Assembly: GCA_030432905.1 (NCBI GenBank)
Contig: JAUILU010000002.1
Location: 200,084-264,083 of the forward strand
Direction of reading: 5' to 3'
Length of the DNA: 64,000 nucleotides
Origin: Phycisphaerae bacterium
Lineage (GTDB): Bacteria; Planctomycetota; Phycisphaerae; Phycisphaerales; UBA1924
Part shown: positions 57,635 to 64,000 of the stretch, in pieces
Layout of the letters: every line of letters starts with the position of its first letter
Position numbering within the stretch: the stretch's first letter is position 1
Notes under the pieces: model-generated
What the model was told of the DNA's origin: nothing
Seen by the model: the letters and a program-made list of their open reading frames with translations, nothing else
The model's database searches: none
Made by a program: the position numbers and the translations under genes

Positions 57635-58699
57635 ATGACTGAATCCAACGGCAAAAAAGCGCTTATCACCGGCATCACGGGGCAGGACGGCAGCTACCTC
57701 GCCGAGCTCCTGCTCTCCAAGGGTTACGAGGTCCACGGCATCAACCGGCGGGCGTCTTCCTTTAATACCGAACGCATCGACCACATCTACCAAGACCCGC
57801 ACCTCGCCGGGACCAGACTCTTCCTGCACTACGGCGACCTGTGTGACGCCAACGTGCTCTCGAAGCTGATCGACCGGATCGGGCCGGACGAGGTGTACAA
57901 CCTCGGGGCGCAGAGCCACGTCCGCGTGTCGTTCGACATGCCGATCTACACCGCGGAAACGGTCGCGATGGGCTCACTCAAGCTGCTCGAAGCGATCCGT
58001 GACTACCAGGACAAGTCGGGCAACCAGGTGCGCTACTACCAGGCGTCGAGTTCCGAGATGTACGGCAAAGTCGTCGAGACGCCCCAGACAGAAACGACGC
58101 CCTTCTACCCGAGATCGCCCTACGCCTGCGCGAAGCTGATGGCGCACTGGGCGACGGTGAACTACCGCGAGAGCTACGGCATGCACGCCTCGTGCGGGAT
58201 CCTGTTCAACCACGAAAGCCCCCGCCGGGGCGAGACCTTCGTGACGCGGAAGATCACACGCGCCGTCGGGCGGATCAAAATGGGTCTGCAGGAGAAGGTG
58301 TACCTCGGCAATCTCGACGCCAAGCGCGACTGGGGGTTCGCGGGCGACTACGTGGAGATGATGTGGCGGATGCTCCAGCAGAACGAGGCGGACGACTACG
58401 TGGTCGCGACGGGCCGGACTATTAGCGTCCGAGAATTCGCCGATCTTGCGTTCAAGTCGGCCGGCCTGAACTTCGAAGATCATGTTGCGTACGACGAGCG
58501 TTATCTGAGGCCCGCCGAGGTCGAGTTATTGCTCGGCGACCCGAGCAAGGCGAAAGCCAGGCTGGGGTGGGAGCCGAAGACGACGGTTGAAGAGCTGGCG
58601 AAGATGATGGTCGATCATGACGTTGAGCTGGCCTCACGCGAGAAGACGCTCCGCGACGCGGGGCACACGATGCCGGAATTTACGGGGCACGATCAGTGA
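57635..58699 (+). CDS. gmd: GDP-mannose 4,6-dehydratase
   Basis: The 354-residue SDR has GITGQDG (13-19), [47 protein letters not shown] (catalytic YxxxK), [18 protein letters not shown] and [17 protein letters not shown], all diagnostic. It converts GDP-mannose to GDP-4-keto-6-deoxymannose in the cytoplasm, the first step to GDP-fucose; the second enzyme is encoded at 39705. The ATG at 57635 is chosen because it begins the conserved domain. Its stop overlaps the next start (GTGA), so it leads an operon running to the flippase gene. Confidence 0.96.
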   Translation: MTESNGKKALITGITGQDGSYLAELLLSKGYEVHGINRRASSFNTERIDHIYQDPHLAGTRLFLHYGDLCDANVLSKLIDRIGPDEVYNLGAQSHVRVSFDMPIYTAETVAMGSLKLLEAIRDYQDKSGNQVRYYQASSSEMYGKVVETPQTETTPFYPRSPYACAKLMAHWATVNYRESYGMHASCGILFNHESPRRGETFVTRKITRAVGRIKMGLQEKVYLGNLDAKRDWGFAGDYVEMMWRMLQQNEADDYVVATGRTISVREFADLAFKSAGLNFEDHVAYDERYLRPAEVELLLGDPSKAKARLGWEPKTTVEELAKMMVDHDVELASREKTLRDAGHTMPEFTGHDQ

Positions 58700-59760
58700 G
58701 CGAGGAAACGAAACAAGCGGCGTCCAAGACCGCCGACCCGTCGCCGGCGGCCAGGCCCTCGCTCTCGTGGCGCCTGTGGTCCAAGCTCCCGGCACCGATC
58801 CGCAAGTGGTCGCGCGAGACCATCGTGAAACGCCGGGTCGCGGCCAACTACAAGTACGACATGCGCCGGTATGTCGATGCGTCATCGACGCTGACCAAGG
58901 AGTACTCGAGAGAGAGCTACCGGGCGCTGATTACGATGGACTACCACAGGCTCGAGAAGGGCATGGCGCTGCCCGAGCCTCGGCTCGGGTTCGGTGTCGA
59001 TGTGCTCAAGAGACTCCAGCGCGACCTCCCCAAGTACATCAGTGCGCACGGCCATGACGACATGACCGACGTCGCGTTCAACGCGCTTCGGGAGTACGTC
59101 GGTTTCCACGCAAAGCAGGGCATGGACTTTCCCGAACTGCAGGCGTTCGTTGATTCGCAGGCCCGCCGAGACGGTGGGTGCGAATCGGGCGGCACGCACG
59201 CGCTCGCTCGCCGAGAGGTTGAGGACGCGACGGGCTTCGACGCGAGCCGGTTCTTCATGTCCAGGCACAGCATCCGCGAGTTTGTGCAGGCACCTGTTGA
59301 AGCGGAGAAGATCGAGCGGGCGGTCCGTCACGCGATGGAATCGCCCTCGGTGTGCAACCGTCAGTCGTGGCGCGTGCACTGGTACCGCAAGCGCGAACGG
59401 ATCGACCAGATGCTCTCGTTCCAGGACGGCAACCGCGGCTTCGGGCACGCGGTCCCGGAACTGCTTGTGATCACGAGCGACATGAGCGCGTTCACCAAGG
59501 CGGGCGAGCGGAACCAGTGCTGGGTGGACGGCGGGATGTTCTCGATGGCGCTTGTGCTGGCGCTGCACGCCGAGCGTTTGGGTTCGTGCTGTCTGAACTG
59601 GAGTGTTGAGGCATCTCGTGACTCGGCGATGCGGGCCTCGGGCCAGATCCCGGATAACGAGGCAGTTATGATGATGCTCGCTGTGGGCGAGATTCCGGGC
59701 GAGCTGCGTGTGGCGCAGTCGCCGAGGCGTCCGGTCGAGCATGTCCTTCGCCGCGACTGA
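58696..59760 (+). CDS. Nitroreductase-family protein in a polysaccharide operon
   Basis: The 354-residue product starts at a GTG overlapping the gmd stop. Residues 1-185 are helical and basic with [19 protein letters not shown]. Residues about 190-350 are a nitroreductase fold: RHSIREF near its start, [19 protein letters not shown], and [30 protein letters not shown], with FMN-binding Arg and Asn positions visible. Proteins of this double layout occur in polysaccharide gene clusters; their reaction is not known to me. It lies between gmd and the pyruvyl transferase, so a role in glycan synthesis is inferred. Confidence 0.82.
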   Translation: MSEETKQAASKTADPSPAARPSLSWRLWSKLPAPIRKWSRETIVKRRVAANYKYDMRRYVDASSTLTKEYSRESYRALITMDYHRLEKGMALPEPRLGFGVDVLKRLQRDLPKYISAHGHDDMTDVAFNALREYVGFHAKQGMDFPELQAFVDSQARRDGGCESGGTHALARREVEDATGFDASRFFMSRHSIREFVQAPVEAEKIERAVRHAMESPSVCNRQSWRVHWYRKRERIDQMLSFQDGNRGFGHAVPELLVITSDMSAFTKAGERNQCWVDGGMFSMALVLALHAERLGSCCLNWSVEASRDSAMRASGQIPDNEAVMMMLAVGEIPGELRVAQSPRRPVEHVLRRD

Positions 59761-59807
59761 GTCTTTGTTGTTGAGTTTCTGACCCGATCTTGCCGGGGGT
59801 AAGTGCG

Positions 59808-60998
59808 ATGTCGTCTTTCTTCATGCGGTGCCTCGGCATCGGCGCAAAGCATCACTCGAAGCGGTCGGGTTCGCTCATCGTACCCTCGGCGGCGCCGGGA
59901 AGCACCGGCGACGACGCGATGCTCACGAGTCTGGTCACCGCGCTGCACGACGCGGGCGAGGGGCCTGTTGAGATTCTGGCCAAAGGCGGCGCCGCGGCTT
60001 GGCCCTCGGTTGCTCCCGCCGGCTTGTACGAGCTGACGGGCGGCAAAAGCAGAGCCATCAAGCTCGCTCTGAAGCTGCGCAAGATCAAGCGGATCTATGT
60101 GATCGGCGCGGACTGCGTTGACGGGCACTACTCGCTCCAGCTCTCACTCTCGCTGATCGGGGCGGCCGACGCGGGCGCGCACGCCGGCGCGATCGCGACG
60201 ATCGCCGGGTGCAGCTATTCGGAGTCGCCCGAGCAGGCAACGGCGGACGCGATCAGGAACATGCACCCCGACGTGCACCTGTACGGCAGAGACCCGAGAA
60301 CCGTCGAGCGCTTCAAGCGTCTGGCGGGTCGCGACAGCGAGCTGGTGACCGATCTCGCGTTCATGCTCCAGCCCGCGGAGCCCAAGACGCCGAACGCGCC
60401 GGAGGATCTCGCGTGGATCAAGGCCCGCCGGGATGCGGGGCGGGTGCTGCTCGGTGTGAACTTCAACAGGCAGGTGCTCGGCAAGAACCCGTCGGTCGAG
60501 GAAACTCAGGTCCTCTTTGACAAGTATGTCGGCGCGCTCAGGCAGATTCTCGAGAAGAACGACGACGTGGACATCGTGCTGATCCCTCACGACTACCGCG
60601 GCGAGGAGTCGGACTGCGCTCACGCGGGAAGGCTCGCCGAGCTGCTCTCGAATCCTGATAGGGTTCGGGCGCTGACCGAGCGTTACCGCGCCAACGAGAT
60701 CAAGTACTACGGCAGTCTCATGGACGTGATTCTTACGGGAAGAATGCACCTGGCGATCGAGTCGATGGGCGCGGGTGTTCCCGTTGCGTGCGTGACCTAT
60801 CAGGGCAAGTTCGAGGGGCTGTTTGATCAGTTCCGGATGGAGCCGATCGTGGTCGCTCCGGAGGATGCGTCGGCCGATGCGTTGTACGAGATGGTCTCAA
60901 AGACGATCGGCGACAGGCAGGCGCTAAAGGACCACATCGCCGACCAGCTCGACCGCATCCGCGCCGCTTCGCGAAAGAACCTGTCGCTCGAGGGCTAA
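59808..60998 (+). CDS. Polysaccharide pyruvyl transferase family protein
   Basis: The 396-residue product fits the PS_pyruv_trans family. It has PGSTGDDAMLTSLVTAL near the start, IYVIGADCVDGHYS, an ELVTDLAFML strand, VDIVLIPHDYRGEESD, and the terminal block YYGSLMDVILTGRMHLAIESMGAGVPVACVTYQGKFEGL, which is the best conserved part. These enzymes add a pyruvate ketal from phosphoenolpyruvate to a sugar of an exopolysaccharide; some members transfer other groups. It belongs to the gmd operon, 47 bases after the nitroreductase-like gene and 25 before the flippase. Confidence 0.88.
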   Translation: MSSFFMRCLGIGAKHHSKRSGSLIVPSAAPGSTGDDAMLTSLVTALHDAGEGPVEILAKGGAAAWPSVAPAGLYELTGGKSRAIKLALKLRKIKRIYVIGADCVDGHYSLQLSLSLIGAADAGAHAGAIATIAGCSYSESPEQATADAIRNMHPDVHLYGRDPRTVERFKRLAGRDSELVTDLAFMLQPAEPKTPNAPEDLAWIKARRDAGRVLLGVNFNRQVLGKNPSVEETQVLFDKYVGALRQILEKNDDVDIVLIPHDYRGEESDCAHAGRLAELLSNPDRVRALTERYRANEIKYYGSLMDVILTGRMHLAIESMGAGVPVACVTYQGKFEGLFDQFRMEPIVVAPEDASADALYEMVSKTIGDRQALKDHIADQLDRIRAASRKNLSLEG

Positions 60999-61023
60999 AG
61001 AGAGGCTCGCGGCCAAGACGCCG

Positions 61024-62568
61024 ATGAAAGATAGCAAACAGCCACAGATCGGCCAGGCAGTTGCCCGCGGCGCCACCGCGATGGTCGGCGTGACGCTCTT
61101 GACGAAGATGCTCGCTTCGATCGGGCAGTTCGTCATCGCGGTGTTTGTGATCGAGGAGGAGCTGGGCCGGTGGGTGCTGGCGCTCTCGCTCGCCGAGATG
61201 TTTGCGCTCGTGAACAAGCTCGGGATCCGTGAGATCCTGGTCCACAGGCACGAGGACATCGATGACTGGGTGAGCTCGGCGTTCTGGGTCGCCGCGATCG
61301 GGGGCGTTCTGACGATGGCGATCATCGGCGTGATCGCGCCGTTCTCGCCGAGGCTGTTCAATTCGGTTCCCGAGTTTGCCGGGCTGCTCGCGGTAGCGGG
61401 CGTCGGGTTCGCGACTGCTGGGTTTAGCGATGTGTTTCAGGCGAAGCTGACGCTCGATTTCCGTTTCGGTGCGATCGCCAAGATCGCGGCGGCCGAGGGG
61501 ATTGTCCGTGTAGTGGGCCAGATCGTGACGTCGGTCTTTGGGATGGGCGCGATGGGGCTGCTGCTCGTGCGCGCGATTACTTGGTCGTCGCAGGCGGTTG
61601 CGCTGGGGATTGTCGCCAGGCCCAAGATCAAGCGCCGCCCCGAGACCAGGCTGTGGAAGCAGGCCTATTCGGATTCATCGAACATCTTTGTGATCCGTGT
61701 TGCCGAGATCCTGATTCGTCGGGGCGACCCGCTCCTGCTCGGGCTGTTCGTGACCGACGCGGCTCTTGGCGCTTACGCGTTTGCGTACGGGCTTTCGACA
61801 CAGGTGGTGATGCTGCTCGCCCAGAGCCTGACCGGGGCGCTCTCTGCGGGCCTGACCAAGTTCCAGCACGATGTTGTCAGGCTGCGCAGGGCGTTCGTTT
61901 CGGTCATCAACCTGATGTCGTTCCTGGGTGTCCCGCTACTGGTTGTGCAGGCCGCGGCGTGTGATCCTCTTCTTCGGCTCTTGTACGCGGACAAGTGGGT
62001 CGGCGCGATTGCCCCGCTGCAGATCCTGAGTCTTGCCGCGTGTTTCTCGATGGCGGGATGGAACACCAACGCGGTCTTCACGGCTCGGGGCTTGTTCCGG
62101 CGCCAGCGGATTATCCGTGTCTCGGCGAGTGTTGTGTTCTTGTGCGTGATGGGAGCCGCGGCCTCGACGGGGAGCCTTGTGATCGTCGCGGCTTCGGTGC
62201 TCGTGTTTAGGGCGGTCTACATCCCGATTCAGGTCGCGCTCTCGACCGACGGTGGCATGAAGATCGTGTATGAATCGGCGCTCGCGGTGCTCAGGCCCTT
62301 CAACGTGGCGGGGGTCTGCGCAATCGTGGCCGGGCTGCTGACCAACCTCGCGGAGCCGGCGATCTTGATCGTTGCGGTGCGCGCCGGGGAGTACTCGGCA
62401 CAGGTGGTCGAGTTCTGCAGGCTTGTCATGATCAGCTCGATCACGCTCGGGCTGTACTACATCGCCGCCCGTGTCCTGCTGGCTAAGACGTACCGCGAGT
62501 TCGTGGCCCGTATCCGCACCGTCATGCCGGCAAGAATCGCCCGGCGGGTGCCTTCTTGGCTGCTCTAG
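61024..62568 (+). CDS. Polysaccharide flippase (Wzx/MATE-like oligosaccharide transporter)
   Basis: The 514-residue membrane protein has about 12-14 helices. The start AVARGATAMVGVTLLTKMLASIGQFVIA and the middle NIFVIRVAEILIRRGDPLLLGLFVTDAALGAYAFAYGL are typical of the polysaccharide biosynthesis flippase family. It would turn lipid-linked repeat units to the periplasmic face, for use by the Wzy-like polymerase at 25089. It is the last gene of the gmd operon; a transporter of a different type follows after 71 bases. Confidence 0.88.
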   Translation: MKDSKQPQIGQAVARGATAMVGVTLLTKMLASIGQFVIAVFVIEEELGRWVLALSLAEMFALVNKLGIREILVHRHEDIDDWVSSAFWVAAIGGVLTMAIIGVIAPFSPRLFNSVPEFAGLLAVAGVGFATAGFSDVFQAKLTLDFRFGAIAKIAAAEGIVRVVGQIVTSVFGMGAMGLLLVRAITWSSQAVALGIVARPKIKRRPETRLWKQAYSDSSNIFVIRVAEILIRRGDPLLLGLFVTDAALGAYAFAYGLSTQVVMLLAQSLTGALSAGLTKFQHDVVRLRRAFVSVINLMSFLGVPLLVVQAAACDPLLRLLYADKWVGAIAPLQILSLAACFSMAGWNTNAVFTARGLFRRQRIIRVSASVVFLCVMGAAASTGSLVIVAASVLVFRAVYIPIQVALSTDGGMKIVYESALAVLRPFNVAGVCAIVAGLLTNLAEPAILIVAVRAGEYSAQVVEFCRLVMISSITLGLYYIAARVLLAKTYREFVARIRTVMPARIARRVPSWLL

Positions 62569-62639
62569 GCTGGCTCGGCGGTCGATTGTGCCGATAGGCA
62601 GAGGGTGAATCGGCAAGTAAGTAGGAGCATATCCGGACC

Positions 62640-64000
62640 ATGACCTGGCAGGCCTGGACAACCATCGGGGTGATCGTTGCGATGATCCTCGTGCTCGCGC
62701 GCGGGCGGTTCGGGCCTGATGTGATCGTGGTCGGCGCGGTTGCGCTCTTGGTCTTTCTGGGTGTGCTGACGCCGGGCCAGGCGCTCGACGGGATGGCCAA
62801 CCAGGGCATGGCGACCATCGCGGTGCTCTACGTCGTCGTCTGCGGCCTGACCGAGACCGGCGCGGTCCGGTGGATCGGGTCCATGCTGCTTGGCAGACCG
62901 AAGTCGCAGTCGCGCGCGCTGGCGAGGCTCATCATGCCCGTCACGCTGCTGTCCGGGTTTGTGAACAACACACCCGTCGTGGCGATGATGATCCCTGCGA
63001 TCGGTGATTTCTGTCGGCGTCAGCAGTGGTCGGTCTCGAAGTTCATGATCCCGCTCAGCTACGCCGCGATCCTGGGCGGCACATGCACGCTGATCGGAAC
63101 GAGCACCAACCTCGTTGTGCACGGCGAGTGGCTCGCGACCGCCGACCGCGCGCCGATGGGGATGTTCGACATCGCGTACATCGGTGTGCCGCTGGCGATC
63201 GTGGGCACGGTGTACCTGCTCACGGTTGGCCAGGTGCTCCTGCCAAGCCGGGGCTCGACGCTTAGCGCGAAAGAAGACGCCCGCGCGTACACGGTCGAGA
63301 TGCTTGTTGCTCACGACGGCAACGTAGACGGCAAGACCATCGAGCAGGCTGGGCTGAGGCACCTGCCGGGCTTGTACCTCGCGGAGATCGAACGCCGGGG
63401 CTCGATCTTGGCGGCGGTCGGGCCGAACGAAGAACTGCAAGGCGGCGACCGGCTCGTGTTCGTCGGGCAGGTCGATTCGGTTGTCGACCTGCAGCGCATC
63501 CGGGGCCTTGAGCCGGCAACGGATCAGGTCGTCAAGCTGCACGAGCCGAGACCCAACCGCGTGCTCGTTGAGGCGGTGGTTTCCAACAGTCACCCGCTGC
63601 TGGGCTTGACGGTCAGGCAGGGCCGATTCCGCACGCAGTACAACGCGGTGATCATCGCGGTGAGCCGGAACGGCGAGCAGATCCGCAAGAAGATCGGCGA
63701 TATTGTGATCCATCAGGGCGACACGCTCTTGCTCGAGGCGCCGCGTTCGTTCATCGCGCAGATGCGCGACTCGCGCGACTACTACCTCGTGAGCGAGGTC
63801 GCAAACTCCGCGCCGGTTCGGCACGAGAAAGCGCTCGTCGCGATCGGGATCGTGCTCTTGATGGTCGCGATGGCGACGATCCAGCCGACGCTCCCGGTGC
63901 CGATGGTCGCGGGCGGGTATGTCAAGATCGGGATGCTGCACGCGGCGGTGCTCGCGGCGGGGCTGATGCTCGCGTTCCGCTGCTGTTACGGCTGGCAGGC
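62640..64000 (+). CDS. SLC13-type (DASS) permease with two TrkA-C domains, C-terminus cut off
   Basis: The reading frame is open from the ATG at 62640 to the window end (453 codons so far). It begins MTWQAWTTIGVIVAMILVLARG and has membrane segments with SGFVNNTPVVAMMIPAIGDF and GGTCTLIGTSTNLVVHGEW, the sodium- and substrate-binding clamshell motifs of SLC13/DASS permeases. Between the two membrane halves are two TrkA-C (RCK-C)-like domains, about residues 220-285 and 310-380. Substrate may be sulfate, a dicarboxylate or another anion. Sulfate would suit the sulfotransferase at 28937, but that is inference. AGGAG lies 13 bases before the start. Confidence 0.87.
   Translation, partial: MTWQAWTTIGVIVAMILVLARGRFGPDVIVVGAVALLVFLGVLTPGQALDGMANQGMATIAVLYVVVCGLTETGAVRWIGSMLLGRPKSQSRALARLIMPVTLLSGFVNNTPVVAMMIPAIGDFCRRQQWSVSKFMIPLSYAAILGGTCTLIGTSTNLVVHGEWLATADRAPMGMFDIAYIGVPLAIVGTVYLLTVGQVLLPSRGSTLSAKEDARAYTVEMLVAHDGNVDGKTIEQAGLRHLPGLYLAEIERRGSILAAVGPNEELQGGDRLVFVGQVDSVVDLQRIRGLEPATDQVVKLHEPRPNRVLVEAVVSNSHPLLGLTVRQGRFRTQYNAVIIAVSRNGEQIRKKIGDIVIHQGDTLLLEAPRSFIAQMRDSRDYYLVSEVANSAPVRHEKALVAIGIVLLMVAMATIQPTLPVPMVAGGYVKIGMLHAAVLAAGLMLAFRCCYGWQ

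Noticed and set aside
1..64000. tRNA or rRNA genes, CRISPR arrays, transposases, integrases or phage genes
   Set aside because: None seen on either strand; the repeats present are all protein-coding modules.

Overview
The window is GC-rich bacterial chromosome, most likely from a planctomycete of the class Phycisphaerae. Three things point there: many secreted proteins ending in a 'GC-type' dockerin tail (two DxNxDG-like calcium loops and a terminal Asn-Ala-Gly-Cys), membrane proteins with a Cys-Gly-Tyr-Asn-Leu-Arg-Gly zinc ribbon, and a PEP-CTERM-like sorting tail. I count 57 protein genes (two cut by the window edges). I see no tRNA, rRNA, CRISPR array, insertion sequence or prophage.

Layout. 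1-1265: type II/IV pilin-like gene and a PilZ protein. 1520-5325: a PEP-CTERM-like protein, then five paralogous zinc-ribbon/three-helix membrane proteins in one apparent operon. 5604-10363: a dockerin SGNH-like hydrolase, a yellow/MRJP-like lipoprotein, small zinc-ribbon and membrane proteins, a second prepilin and a class IV aminotransferase. 10401-18407: six dockerin-tailed secreted proteins in a row (beta-propellers, an M23 peptidase, a tandem-repeat protein, two of unknown role). 18459-20842: an Mrp-type ATPase and a charged secreted protein. 21289-34359: exopolysaccharide genes, including a five-gene operon in which every junction is a 4-base stop/start overlap. 34591-37390: methyltransferase, HxlR regulator, an exported protoglobin, a thioredoxin-like protein and a small unknown. 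37740-43453: a dockerin animal-type haem peroxidase, GDP-fucose synthase and a hybrid histidine kinase. 43469-57447: nine more dockerin proteins (M64 and S1 peptidases, FG-GAP propellers, beta-helix, di-haem peroxidase, two cupredoxins). 57635-62568: GDP-mannose dehydratase, nitroreductase-like protein, pyruvyl transferase and flippase. 62640-64000: an SLC13-type permease running off the end.

Two themes run through the window. One is an envelope polysaccharide that, from its enzymes, probably contains fucose and carries sulfate, acyl and pyruvyl groups, with a Wzx/Wzy route for flipping and polymerising it. The other is a set of 17 surface proteins (30% of the genes) sharing one C-terminal module, several with redox cofactors (haem peroxidase, di-haem cytochrome, copper). 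No cohesin partner is visible, so how these proteins are retained is open. Regulation candidates include two possible small RNAs with intrinsic terminators, two hairpins that cover a ribosome-binding site, and a terminator-like hairpin in the leader of a dockerin gene.
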